A stretch of DNA of 64,000 nt, taken from positions 1,031,848 through 1,095,847 of the forward strand of contig NW_004450404.1 of NCBI RefSeq assembly GCF_000321225.1, in the 5' to 3' direction. The position numbers were made by a program, and so were the translations under genes. This DNA is from Odobenus rosmarus divergens (lineage: Eukaryota; Chordata; Mammalia; Carnivora; Odobenidae). This document shows, in pieces, positions 44,546 to 54,355 of this stretch (positions are counted from its first letter, which is position 1; the number at the start of each line of letters is the position of its first letter). The notes under the pieces are model-generated. The model was not told the DNA's origin, made no database searches, and saw nothing but the letters and a program-made list of their open reading frames with translations.

Positions 44546-45115
44546 AAAGGAAATAATAAAAAGCATAAAATAATGATATATAAAAAAGACATAAAATAAA
44601 AGTTATTAACACAGCCAAGGTTGTTCTTTGGAGAGACAATTCTGGCAAAATTAAGAGGGGAGGAGGGGGAGAAAAGGGAGAAAAAGAGAGCGAGCACCAG
44701 CAAATAATCAGTGGAAAGAATTTAAAAAGCAACATAATTGAAAATGCTATAAACATACAAGATAAAAGGATCTTAGGGATAACGTTATTCAATAATTTTG
44801 AAAATCTAGATAGAAATGGGCAAATCCCTATGCAAAACATAAAACTTAACCAAAAAGGAATCAAGAAGAAATCGTAAACATGAATAAATATCTAATCATT
44901 AGAAGTCTCAAAAGTTTTCCAAAGACAAAAAGTCCAGTCCCAGATATTTTCACTGGTGATTCTATCAAATATTTAAAAAACAAGAATTCCGATCTCACAA
45001 AAACTCCAAGAATAGAGAAAGAGAGCAGAGCCTAACTCATTTTTACCAGGCTAGGATAACCGTGGTGCCAAAACCGGACAAGGAAAGTCCTCACATTTTT
45101 ACCCATTTTATAAAT

Positions 45116-45869
45116 CAAATGAGACTATTTACAGAAGTCTCTGGAATGCTCACAGAAATGTCTAACAGCAATTTCAAATCTTGTAAACTAGGGTAATCTG
45201 AATAAATATAGGACAAAAGGAGCCATTCCGAACTTCAGCAACAAAATGTTTTGAAGATGAAGTCACCAAGAACTAAAGCCAGCAACGCTGTAGTAAGACA
45301 AATGACATCTCATATGCCCAAAAAAGCCCATGTCCTAACGACAACAAAAACTGGGTTAAGTGTAAGCGCTGCATATGAACTCCAGAATGGCAGCTTTGTG
45401 TATCATTTGTCATAGCACAAAGTCAGGTCAATGGGGAACCGTCCAGCATGATGGTAATATGAAGCTTTCGTGTCTCTAGAAGGAAATGGAAGGACATGAT
45501 TTGTTTGGTCTTTGCAGTGCAAAATGATTTCCTTAATAAGCATTAAGTGCTTTCTAATGCGGCAGGGGGACGGGGGGTGGAGGGAAGCTTTATTCAATAA
45601 AACAAGTGAATCATTATCAGATGTGCAAGATTAGAAATAAATTGTGCAACTTAAAGTAAACAAATACAAAACTCTGTGAAAGGTCTGATATTTTCCAACT
45701 CCCTCACTCATGTCCAAACTCCTCCACTGTCCTACCTGCAATCGCCCAGCCTCTTTCAGCCTCTTCATTACCCGATGTGTGAATACCCAAGGCAAAGCGA
45801 AAGCCCGCTTCGTCTCTCCCCTCATTCTTCAGGCTCCTTTCCCAATGCATGGTTAAGTATGTTGAACAA
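45116..45869. other. Unassigned DNA
   Basis: The L1 similarity fades after about 45115. No other family or gene recognised. Confidence 0.4.
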
Positions 45870-46082
45870 GCGCATGCCTGGTAGAGCCAACTGCCTGCCT
45901 CCGAACCCAGGGCTCCACCACTTACAGGGTAAGCTTCACCTGTTCCTTAAGCTCTCTGGACCTCAATTCTTCATCTAAAAATTGGAGGTCATAATAAAAT
46001 CTACCTCATAGGATTCTGTAGAAATGAAATGAAGTACTATAATGAAGACTTAGTATAGTCAAAAAGTGTTAGCTATTATTAC
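45870..46082 (+). mobile_element. MIR SINE
   Basis: 'ctggtagagccaactgcctg', 'ccgaacccagggctccacca', 'ttccttaagctctctggacc', 'tcaattcttcatctaaaaat', 'tcataggattctgtagaaat' give nearly the full MIR. Confidence 0.75.
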
Positions 46083-46169
46083 AAGCAGAATTATAAGACA
46101 AGTTTACAGTATACTCTGATGCTAAATGTAAATAGATTTGGGAATTATTTCCTACATTCATTCATCTGG

Positions 46170-46278
46170 TTTATAAAACTGTGTTGAGGTTCTATTACAT
46201 GCAAGGTACTGCGCTTGGGACTTATGATACTACAATAAACGAGACAGATATCTTTCTTGCCCTCGAGAACTTACAGCT
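46170..46278 (-). mobile_element. L2 3'-end remnant
   Basis: Reverse L2: 'gttgaggttctattacatgc', 'aaggtactgcgcttgggact', 'acaataaacgagacagatat' and 'ccctcgagaacttacagcta'. Confidence 0.7.
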
Positions 46279-47111
46279 ACTATGTACTTAGATTCATTGG
46301 TCATTGGTGTAGCCAAAGGAATAGTGACTTTTTTTTTTTTAACTTTCTCTTCATGGTCCATGAGACTCAACTTAGCCAAAAAAGAAAACCAAGGCACTGA
46401 ACACAATATCCTCGCCTATACAGCCTCCGTCTCCACCTCACCCCAAGCCCAGCAGCATGCAACTCCACCCACAGCAGGCACTCGAAAAAGATTTTAATTG
46501 ATTTGGTCTGGAATCTGTTGCTGCAGGGTAATTCCATCAATATGTAGAGGAGAAAAATAGGAGACTCTCCTTAAAAGTATCCTCAAGATGGTGATCTACG
46601 CTGGGGGATGAGCACAGGGATGGGGCAGAAGTACATGGTTTGTACCATCAGAAGATCATATTTGATTAGAAGTGAGGTACTAAGAAAAGCAAACCACCCA
46701 CCAATATTCTGTGCCCTTCCTTGCCTTTGTCATCACACCATGCCAACTCCTGCTTCAAGTCCCAGTTTGGCCATTTACTAGCTGGGTGACCCTGCTCAGA
46801 TATTTTAACCTTATCTATAATAATAACGTATAAGCATTTAACATAATAACTATGTTGTTATTTATCACTTCAATTATAACAGGATCATTATAATTTGTAT
46901 TAATTGCAATTAATACTTACATTGGTTATAAGATTTCTATTGTTTATACCAGTGAAGTCCCAGAAATAACCAATATTTAGGAGTCTCAAAGGAAACAGGA
47001 AGTGTAAGTCAGTAGTGGTTTAAAAATTTCTGTGTAGAGGAGAGCTGGGAGCTGAAATATGGTTGGGAGGAGCCTTTGGAAGCTGCATGGGCACAGCACT
47101 TTAAGTAAAAA
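46279..47111. other. Mostly unassigned, with a MIR fragment
   Basis: A MIR core lies at about 46750-46815 (CAAGTCCCAGTTTGGCCATT, TACTAGCTGGGTGACCCTGC). The remainder is unrecognised AT-rich DNA. Confidence 0.5.
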
Positions 47112-47124
47112 AGAGAACGTTCAA

Positions 47125-47334
47125 GGACACCTGGGTGGCTCAGTCGGTTAAGTGACTGCCTTTAGCTCAGGTCATGATCTCAGGGTCCTGGGGTCGAGCC
47201 CCGCATCGGGCTCCCTGCTCAGTGGGGAGCCTGCTCCTTCCTCTTCCTCTGCCTGCTGCTCTCCCTGCTTGTGCTGTCTCTCTCTCAAATGAATAAATAA
47301 AATCTTAAAAAAAAATGTATTTTAAAGAAGAGAG
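47125..47334 (+). mobile_element. Can-SINE
   Basis: Full copy with tail AATAAATAAAATCTTAAAAAAAAAT. The 13-bp duplication agagaacgttcaa is identical at 47112-47124 and 47335-47347. Confidence 0.96.
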
Positions 47335-47347
47335 AGAGAACGTTCAA

Positions 47348-47987
47348 TAGTCCATTTCAAAGCATGAGAAGAGCTGTTGGAGACAGGGAGGCCAGTCCAG
47401 GGAGAAGAAGGAAAGAGGAAGAGTGAAACCAAATCCCAAAGAGTTCTCTGGAAACAGTCGTTTTCCTTCCCCAGATTTCACTGCACCAAGTGACTTCAAA
47501 ATCTGTACCCACTTCTGAAAAGTTCTTAAAAAACAATTGGATTAGCAAGAAGAAATGGGTCCACAATAGAATACCCAAGGATAAGAAAATGTCTGAAGAA
47601 GAAGGCTCCGAGTAGGAGTGAGGAGTTAAAGACAAAACAAAACAAAAACGAATACGGTGGTTAAGGGATAGGGATTTGAAATGAAGGGAGGTCATTTGAG
47701 AGAAAAAACCAACCAACCAAACGTGTTATTTCTACAACATTATCACGTAAAAAAAGCCTCACTCACCTGGCAGCAGGAAATTCAAAAGAAAAGATGGAGA
47801 CACTCTGCACAAATCTGAAAATGAGAAAAAGAAAATTAGATCAATGTAAAGCGGGCCCTCTTGGCACCATAATGCTTCAAGCTACTGTCAGCCCCTTGGC
47901 TGTGGCCCGCAGACCCCCTGCTGTATACAAGGGCTTGAACTTGGAAGCAGAGATAACAAAAGAAATGGAGGAAGCAAACCCTGCTCC
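47348..47987. other. Unassigned DNA, possible L2 piece
   Basis: The opening GAGCTGTTGGAGACAGGGAG and GCCAGTCC resemble a reversed L2 body. The minus frame of 119 codons (47357-47716) crosses it and has no domain. Confidence 0.35.
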
Positions 47988-48002
47988 TAAAGAACTCATT
48001 TT

Positions 48003-48174
48003 TTTTTTAAAGATTTTATTTATTTATTCATGAGAGACAGAGAGAGAGAGAGGCAGAGGGAGAAGCAGGCTCCCAAGGAGCAGGGAGCCCGATGTGGGGC
48101 TCGATCCCAGGACTCTGGGACCATGACCTGAGCCGAAGGCAGACGCCCAACCATCTGAGCCACCCAGGCGCCCC
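48003..48174 (-). mobile_element. Can-SINE, reverse, slightly shortened
   Basis: Head at 48174, poly(A) read as TTTTTTAAAGATTTTATTTAT at 48003. The duplication taaagaactcatttt is identical at 47988-48002 and 48175-48189. It forms a head-to-head pair with the next SINE. Confidence 0.96.
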
Positions 48175-48203
48175 TAAAGAACTCATTTTAAACTGTAAGA
48201 CCA

Positions 48204-48370
48204 GGGGCGCCTGGGTGGCTCAGTCGTTAAGCGTCTGCCTTCGGCTCAGGTCATGATCCCAGGGTCCTGGGATTGAGCCCCACATCGGGCTCCTTGCTCC
48301 GCGGGAAGCCTGCTTCTCCCTCTCTCACTCCCCCTGCTTGTGTTCCCTCTCTGTCAAATAAAAAAAAAAA
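48204..48370 (+). mobile_element. Can-SINE, CGTTAAGCG subtype
   Basis: Near-consensus head and body. The CT part is shortened, ending TTCCCTCTCTGTCAAATAAAAA. Duplications aactgtaagacc / aactgcaagacc at 48191-48202 and 48371-48382. Confidence 0.96.
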
Positions 48371-48382
48371 AACTGCAAGACC

Positions 48383-49069
48383 TGCCCGAAGCTGGTGTTG
48401 GGGCTGACCATGTTAAGTGTTTTAGTAGCGTGTATTACTGCTCAGTCTCAGGCTTCATTAACAGCATGGCAGGGGCACTGGACAATGCAGTGATCGGATC
48501 TGGGGGGGAGGTAGTACCTTTTAGAGACCATGCTTTGTTAGATACTTCTACATGGTTTTGTGACTTAACTTCCCTAGAACCTAAACTCCTTGACAGCAAC
48601 AACTGGGTCATTTATGTCTCTTGTGCACCTAAAACCAGAGGCAGAATTCTTTCTCCACAGAGGGGCCAGATAAAGAATTCTACTGAGTATTAAGTTTGGC
48701 TCAGAGTTGAAAGGGGTTGTGGGGGTACTGGCAAGGACAAGAGTGAGGGACAAGGCGGATGCATACCAGTGAAGGGAAGAGTATGCCCACCCAAGGCAGA
48801 GCGCATTGGTGACAACCCGACTTGTATCTTTCACAATATTCCACTATGCCCACTTCGAAACCAAAACACTGGTATAGCTATTAACTCGAAGAGGGCAGTC
48901 CCGTCACACAATGGTATCCCTTCATGTGAAATACAGGCATAATGATTTTCAAATCAAGACTTAACGAGAGGAAACAATCTGTAGGTGATCTTGGAACCAA
49001 CTGAACTACTTCTGGTTTCAGTCAACAGACAGAAGTTCAATGCTCAAGGAAGAATCCAAGATATGAATT
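48383..49069. other. Unassigned DNA
   Basis: A weak L2-like 3' tail at 48575-48635 (ACCTAAACTCCTTGACAGC). Frames at 48340-48693 (plus) and 48574-48834 (minus) overlap one another and lack domains. Confidence 0.4.
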
Positions 49070-49083
49070 CAAAGAAGAAATAA

Positions 49084-49292
49084 AGGGGCTCCTGGGTGGC
49101 TCAGATGGTTAAGCGTCTGCCTTCGGCTCAGGTCATGATCCCAGGGTCCCGAGATCGAGCCCCACATCGACCTCCTGGCTCAGCGGGGAGCCTGCTTCTC
49201 CCTCTCCCTCTGCCTCTCCCCTGCTCATGCTCTCTCTCTCTCTGTATCTCTGTGTCTCAAATGAATAAATAAAATCTTTAAAAAAAAAAAAA
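49084..49292 (+). mobile_element. Can-SINE
   Basis: Full copy; 14-bp duplication caaagaagaaataa at 49070-49083 and 49293-49306. It is tail-to-tail with the reverse SINE at 49347. Confidence 0.96.
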
Positions 49293-49346
49293 CAAAGAAG
49301 AAATAAGGAGTCAGGGAGAGTTTCTATGGATCATGATATGTCCTTT

Positions 49347-49531
49347 TTTTTTAAGATTTTATTTGAGAGAGAGAGAGCACGAGAGAGAGAACATGAGGGG
49401 GGAGGCAGAGGGAGAGGCAGCAGACTCCCTGCTGAGCGGGAAGCCGGGACACAGGGCTCGATCCCAGGACCCCGGGACCATGACCTGAGCCGAAGGCAGA
49501 CGCTTAACCCACTGAGCCACCCAGGTGCCCC
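49347..49531 (-). mobile_element. Can-SINE, reverse orientation
   Basis: Head at 49531, poly(T) at 49347. GA-rich block 49371-49400 is the complement of the CT stretch. Duplications tgatatgtccttt / tgatatgttcttt at 49334-49346 and 49532-49544. Confidence 0.96.
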
Positions 49532-49567
49532 TGATATGTTCTTTACCAAAAAAAAAAAGTAGTTCTT

Positions 49568-49674
49568 GGGGCATCTGGCTGGCTCAGTTGGTGGAGCATG
49601 TGACTCTTTATCTTGGGGTTGTGAGTTCAAGCCCCACACTGGGTGTAGAAATTATTTAAAAAATAAAATCTTTT
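49568..49674 (+). mobile_element. Short old Can-SINE subtype
   Basis: GGGGCATCTGGCTGGCTCAG, TGGAGCATGTGACTCTTTATC, TTGTGAGTTCAAGCCCCACAC, then tail ATTTAAAAAATAAAATCTTTT. Duplications aaaaaaaagtagttctt (left) and aaaaaaagggttctt (right). The right one was reused by the next insertion. Confidence 0.93.
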
Positions 49675-49689
49675 AAAAAAAGGGTTCTT

Positions 49690-49894
49690 TTTTTTTTTTT
49701 TTAAAGATTTTATTTATTTATTTGAGAGAGAGAATGAGAGAGAGAGAGAGAGCGCATGAGAGGGGGGAGGGTCAGAGGGAGAAGCAGACTCCCCGCTGAG
49801 CAGGGAGCCCGATGTGGGACTTGATCCCGGGACTCCAGGATCATGACCTGAGCCGAAGGCAGTCGCTTAACCAACTGAGCCACCCAGGCGCCCC
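49690..49894 (-). mobile_element. Can-SINE, reverse, in the duplication of the preceding SINE
   Basis: Full reverse copy with GA-rich block at 49723-49754. Identical 15-bp duplication aaaaaaagggttctt at 49675-49689 and 49895-49909. Confidence 0.97.
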
Positions 49895-49909
49895 AAAAAA
49901 AGGGTTCTT

Positions 49910-50384
49910 AATAAAGCCTGATATGTCAGGAAAACTTCATTGAGCAATGTTTAAAGAAGACAAAAATGAAGGCCAAGCATGCCGTCCTGTCCTAGGATGA
50001 ACAAATTACAAACACATGGCCCAGTGCTCAATGTGGAATGAATGTAGGATTAACAACTGAAAAGCATTCAAATAATCAAAGAAACAAATTGATTGCGACT
50101 TGAGTATGGAAATAATTTCACTTCACATTTGTGCAAACGAAGATTTTCTACCTAGGGATTTTTGATGATATTTCACACTTCAAGCACATTGCCTCTTCAA
50201 AACGTTATTGACAGCCACAATGAAGCACACTTCATGGTTCATGGTCACCAAGTTTATAAATAAACAACACGAGGCTCTCTTTGCTCCTTTGGAGTACTTT
50301 CAGGTAGAAAAAGAAGTCAAACAACAATAAAGTTTGTTTTGCCCACTGGATGAAGAAATGTAAAAGGCTAGAAATATCCAAAGC
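49910..50384. other. Unassigned DNA, possibly upstream L1M
   Basis: No clear family. The part near 50315-50384 may be the beginning of the L1M/HAL1-like element that follows. Confidence 0.35.
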
Positions 50385-51090
50385 TGTAGAGCATGTGTGG
50401 AAATGTACACTCACATACGCTGTTGGTGTCAACTTTAGGGCACCCGGGTGGCTCAGTTGGTTAAGCGTCTGCCTTCAGCTCAGGTCATGATCCCAGGGTC
50501 CTGGGATCGAGACCAGCATCAGGCTCCTTGCTCAGTGGGGAGCCTGCTTCTCCCTCTCCCTCTGCTGCTCCCCCTGCTTGTGCTCTCGCACTTGCTCTGT
50601 CAAATAAATAAATAAAATCTTAAAAAAAAAAAAAGAAAAGAAAGGAAAGGAAAGGAAACCTCAACTGAGAATAGTGTAGCTAGGCTTTGCAATGTTAAGT
50701 GTGCATACCTTTTGATCCAGAAATTCTCATTCCAGAGGTTGTCCCTACAGAAATACTGACACTCACAAAAAAGCTGTCATTGCAGCTTCATGTGACTGGG
50801 GAAAAAAGCCTAAGTCTCTCTCCATCAGGAGATGAATAGCTAAATAAATGATGGCCCATCCATATTATGGAATATTATGCAATGCTTAAGAAGATGAAGT
50901 TGATCTACATGTTGACATATAGAGACTGTGAATACATGTAAGCCAAAAGAAAAAAATCAAGTTTGTTAATAATACATATACTAGGATCTGTTAAGAAACA
51001 AGCAAAGCTATACATATGCATGCTTATTTATGTAGTGACAAGTAAGAATGCACACGAAAAACCCTGGAAGGAAACCCACCAAGCCTCCAC
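50385..51090 (+). mobile_element. L1M/HAL1-like remnant split by a Can-SINE
   Basis: 'actcacatacgctgttggtg' at 50409 precedes the SINE. After it come 'ttttgatccagaaattctca', 'catccatattatggaatatt' and 'atgcaatgcttaagaagatg' (50710-50905), the order of an old L1-class 3' region. The right limit is approximate. Confidence 0.65.
50438..50658 (+). mobile_element. Can-SINE with GAAAG tail microsatellite
   Basis: Full copy; the poly(A) tail has grown into (GAAAG)n-like repeats at 50634-50657. It lies within the L1M/HAL1-like remnant. Target duplications are short and unclear. Confidence 0.95.
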
Positions 51091-51399
51091 AGAAAGCAGT
51101 GTGACAGGGGGGGAAAGATGAAGCCCAAGAGAACACAAGACACATATCTGTATATTACTTATGCAATTAAATATATTTCTTCTAGCAAAGAAAAGCAGAA
51201 GAGACGGAGGACCAAGCCATCCAGGGTCTCCAGAAAGAGCTCCCAAGTAAGCTCAGAGGGAGGCTAACTAGGAGGTAATGCCATCACTCGCTCAGCTGGA
51301 GGCCATCTCCCCTGGCCCAGCCCTAATCCAATTAGAAAGGCCCCAAGGAAAGCACAAAACCTTCTGGTTGTGGAGCCAAGAAATCAGCTTCCCAGCCGG

Positions 51400-52190
51400 G
51401 GAGCAAAAACTCACTTGAGCAAGTTGTGGAAAAGAATGTCAAAAGCAATGATGTGCAATGCCTGATGGACAAAGCGGCCTAAACTTAACAAGAGCTCCAC
51501 ATCCTTCAGCCCCTGGGGTCCTTCCTGGCCACTGTCACCACACACCCACCATCCTTTATCTCCTATAGAATCTATACAGGAATCAGGACCCATTCAGCAC
51601 CAGCCTCCAGGAACAAAACATTAGTGACTGCCAATGTTTGGGCTTCTTACATCATTGAAAGGAAAGGGCAAGTCACAAAAGGAACCGTATCAACTTATGT
51701 AACACATGGCACAAAACAGAGAAACTGCTCAGAGGAGAACAGCAAATTCACCAATTGCTAGGATTAACTGAAACCTCCCTCAGTTGCAGACTGCCCCAAA
51801 CCATGACATCAGGGAGGCTGGAAATGCATCCAACTTCCTCTATTTATCAAGCTGGCTAAAAGCCAGGGTAATACCAGAGTGAGCAGGGGGGGATAAAAGG
51901 GCAAGCAGACTGTACAAGTGGCTTGGGTGGGAAGGAAATGATCTCGGTATGCAGTTCAAGCCCTGCTCCAGCGTTGAGTAAACTCTCAGAGGCAAGCCAC
52001 ATCCAAGAATCAGGACTCCTGTGCTCGGAGCCTGATCAGAGGCCCCGGGTGCCAGCCACAGGGCCCAAGCATCCTGGGGATAATCAGCAAAACAGGCCAA
52101 GTACACAGGTAACAGTCAGCCAGCCCCAGACGGTTGTACCGCTGCCCTCTGGGGTAATACGATGCTGGTCCAAGGATCAATAAAAAAAAC
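51400..52190 (+). repeat. Possible solo LTR-like region (weak)
   Basis: Features in LTR order: a CCAAT at 51752-51756, a TATA-like GATAAAAG at 51892-51899 after a G run, and an AATAAA at 52179-52184 followed by A-rich DNA. I see no internal retroviral genes and could not identify LTR ends or target duplications. It may equally be unique DNA. Confidence 0.25.
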
Positions 52191-52525
52191 TTAAAAAACC
52201 CGCTGGTGACATACAGCATCCTGAAAGACTCAGCACTTCATATGAAACCTAACGATTAACTAGTGGCCCAGACTGAGGGGCAGAGTGGCTGACAGTTTCT
52301 GGTGTTGACAACACCATGGAAGAAACAACCAGAGAACAAAGAGGTTGTGATAATTTGGGAACAAGGGCAGAAATAAGCAAAGAGAAGCTTCTCCACACTA
52401 GGAGGAAAAGCAAATTGCACAGAGAGAGATGATGGTGAAAGTTAGGCTTGCGGGCATATACAGGAAGTCAGGGATATGCAGGTTCTTGACTATAGAGTAA
52501 TACGTATTACCGTCAAGGAACGAAC
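52191..52525. other. Unassigned DNA
   Basis: No recognised repeat or gene. Confidence 0.35.
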
Positions 52526-52542
52526 AAGAGTGATTCTAGAAT

Positions 52543-52740
52543 TCGGGGTGCCTGGGTGCCTCAGTCATTAAGTGTCTGCCTTCGGCTCAGGTCATGATCC
52601 CAGGGTCCTGGGATTGAGCCCCACATCGGGCTCCGTGCTCGGCGGGAGGCCTGCTTCTCCCTCTCCCTCTCCCCCTGCTTGTGTTCCCTCTCTTGCTGTC
52701 TCTCTGTCTGTCAAATAATTAAATAAAATCTTTAAAAAAA
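52543..52740 (+). mobile_element. Can-SINE, TCATTAAG subtype
   Basis: Copy with TCATTAAGTGTCTGCC, GGCGGGAGGCC and TTGTGTTCCCTCTCTTGCTG. Duplications aagagtgattctaga / aagagtgattctata at 52526-52540 and 52741-52755. Confidence 0.96.
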
Positions 52741-52889
52741 AAGAGTGATTCTATAACTTTCTGGTGACCCCATTGCTGGTCAGACCCAACATAATAAGAT
52801 CTTTACCTACACAGACTGGTGCGTTCAGTTCTGGATGCCACCATTCGAGAAGAGTTCAATTGTGACAAACCTTTGGAAAACCCTAAAGA

Positions 52890-53395
52890 GATTTCATTCA
52901 GCAAACATTTACCAAACGCCTACTACATGCCAATAACAGGGCCTCTCCGTATGGTTGCACAGGTTGCACCTTGCACAAGGATGCCTGGTCAAGAGAATCA
53001 ACAGAGCCTGAATCCAGAATGTCAAGTTTTCTGGAAGTGCCATATGAACCAGCTGTGGGCTCTGTCACAGGCACAGCAGGAGCTCTGAGGAAGGACAGTA
53101 AACCAGTGCAGGGAAGTGGATCTAGGAGCATTTCCTCAAGGAGGTAACAGTCATGCTGCATCCCAAAGGATGCACAAAGCCCTTTATGTGAAGAAATGGG
53201 AAAGAGCTTTCCAGAGAAGAAATAGCCTAGACCAAGACACAGAGCCAACGACTGGCATGGAGTGGGCAGGATTTGGAATCAGTTGGATGTTGCTGAAGCA
53301 TGAAGAGCGAAGCAGAGGATGGCCAGGAGGGACCCCGGAGAGATGGAGCAGAAAAGCAACGGAACACATTAAAAATATAATCTGAACAGGCTGGG
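52890..53395 (-). mobile_element. L2 remnant, ~500 bp
   Basis: Reverse L2: 'catttaccaaacgcctacta', 'gagcatttcctcaaggaggt', 'gggaaagagctttccagaga', 'agagcgaagcagaggatggc' and 'taatctgaacaggctgggga'. The 116-codon minus frame and 89-codon plus frames through it are not genes. Confidence 0.65.
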
Positions 53396-53840
53396 GAAAA
53401 AAAGTCACACTGCACGTCCACATGGAAGTTGTGGTGGATTATGAAAATAGCTGCTAAGTACACAAAGCTCTCACAGAAAGAAAATGGCGGCTAGGTGCTC
53501 TCCAGCTCTACCACAGGCAGAGAGGATGTCAAAAAGCTGGCTTAAACCATAGCCCCAGAAGTAAGTTAATCAGGAGTAAGAATGTCCTGGTATTGATCAT
53601 TGTTCTACTGTAGAAGTGACTATGAGAACGCTTTTTGAATTGCTTTCTGAAACATCTAAAAAGATGACCTCATAGTCCCTGTGGTGAGGCTTCGTGCCGA
53701 GATGGAATAAACCAGGCCAGGAAAAGTAGCTGGTGGGTCTCTTGCAACCGTTAGCACCAGGCTATTTTTTTCTGCAGCACTCAGGGCTTTCTTTTCTCTC
53801 CTCCCCTCTCGCCATTGTTCTCTTCTGCTCTTTCCCCTCT
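53396..53840. other. Unassigned DNA
   Basis: No recognised gene or repeat between the L2 and the Tigger element. Confidence 0.35.
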
Positions 53841-53841
53841 A

Positions 53842-54353
53842 CGGGTGTAACTCAGTTTTATTGCACCTCCCTTTATTGCACCTCAGAGATGCTATGGGGC
53901 TTGGGGGGAGTTTTTTGTGGTTTTTCGGTTTTGTTTTTGTGGGGGTTTTTGGTTTTTTGTTGTTTAACAAATGGAAGGGTTGTGGCAACCCTGCATCAAG
54001 CGGGTCTGTCGGCGCCATTTTTCCAACAGCATCTGCTCACTTTGTGTCTCTATGTCCCATTTTGGTAGTTCTCACAATATTTCAAACTTGTTCATTATTA
54101 TTGTATTTGTTATAGCGATCAGTGATTACAAGTTGCTGAAAGCTCACATGATGGTTAGCATTTTTCAGCCATAAAGTATTTTTGAATTAGGTATGTACAA
54201 TGTTTTTTAAGACATAATGCTATAGTATACTTAATAGACTACACTGTAGTATAAACATAGCTTACATATGTGCTGGGAAACCAAAAACTTCATTTGACTT
54301 GCTTTGTTGTGGGGGTCTGGAGCCAAACCCACAGTATCTCTGAAGTATACCCG
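53842..54353 (-). mobile_element. Tigger1-like (pogo/Tc1-mariner) internally deleted DNA transposon
   Basis: Both ends are present: left CGGGTGTAACTCAGTTTTATTG, right CTCTGAAGTATACCCG, flanked by TA at 53840-53841 and 54354-54355. Inner blocks (GGTTGTGGCAACCCTGCATC, GGCGCCATTTTTCCAACAGC, GACATAATGCTATAGTATAC, GTGCTGGGAAACCAAAAACT) match Tigger1 termini. The transposase gene is deleted (about 0.5 kb against about 2.4 kb). Frames inside are not genes. Confidence 0.88.
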
Positions 54354-54355
54354 TA

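Larger units (their letters stand above)
40830..45115 (+). mobile_element. Long old L1 (L1M-type) copy, broken by at least seven insertions
   Basis: Collinear L1 pieces: end of ORF1 and spacer at about 41490-41940 (CCAAGTAGCCAGAGAAAACC, GTGGAAGCCAGAAGACAGAC, AGCAAATCCTGAAAGATGTAC); spacer and ORF2 start at 42895-43975 (TACATATAAATGGACTAAATG, CTAATATCAGACAAATTATAC, GCAAAAAGCATTACC); ORF2 again at 44550-45115 (AAGGTTGTTCTTTGGAGAG, TTTTCACTGGTGATTCTATC, GGTGCCAAAACCGGACAAGG). Can-SINEs, an antisense L1 tail and a GC-rich block split it. Both frames are destroyed, so no protein can be made. The left limit is approximate. Confidence 0.82.

Noticed and set aside
47357..47716. 119-codon minus-strand frame with hydrophobic segments
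   Set aside because: The poly-purine plus strand gives F/L/S-rich translations on the other strand. No domain, and part resembles L2.
47112..50658. Regularly recurring near-identical blocks as a CRISPR-like array
   Set aside because: The blocks are dispersed SINEs on both strands with individual target duplications. Spacing is irregular and the genome is eukaryotic.
53733..54115. Frames of 111 and 84 codons in the plus strand
   Set aside because: They lie in the terminal parts of a Tigger1-like element that lacks its transposase gene.
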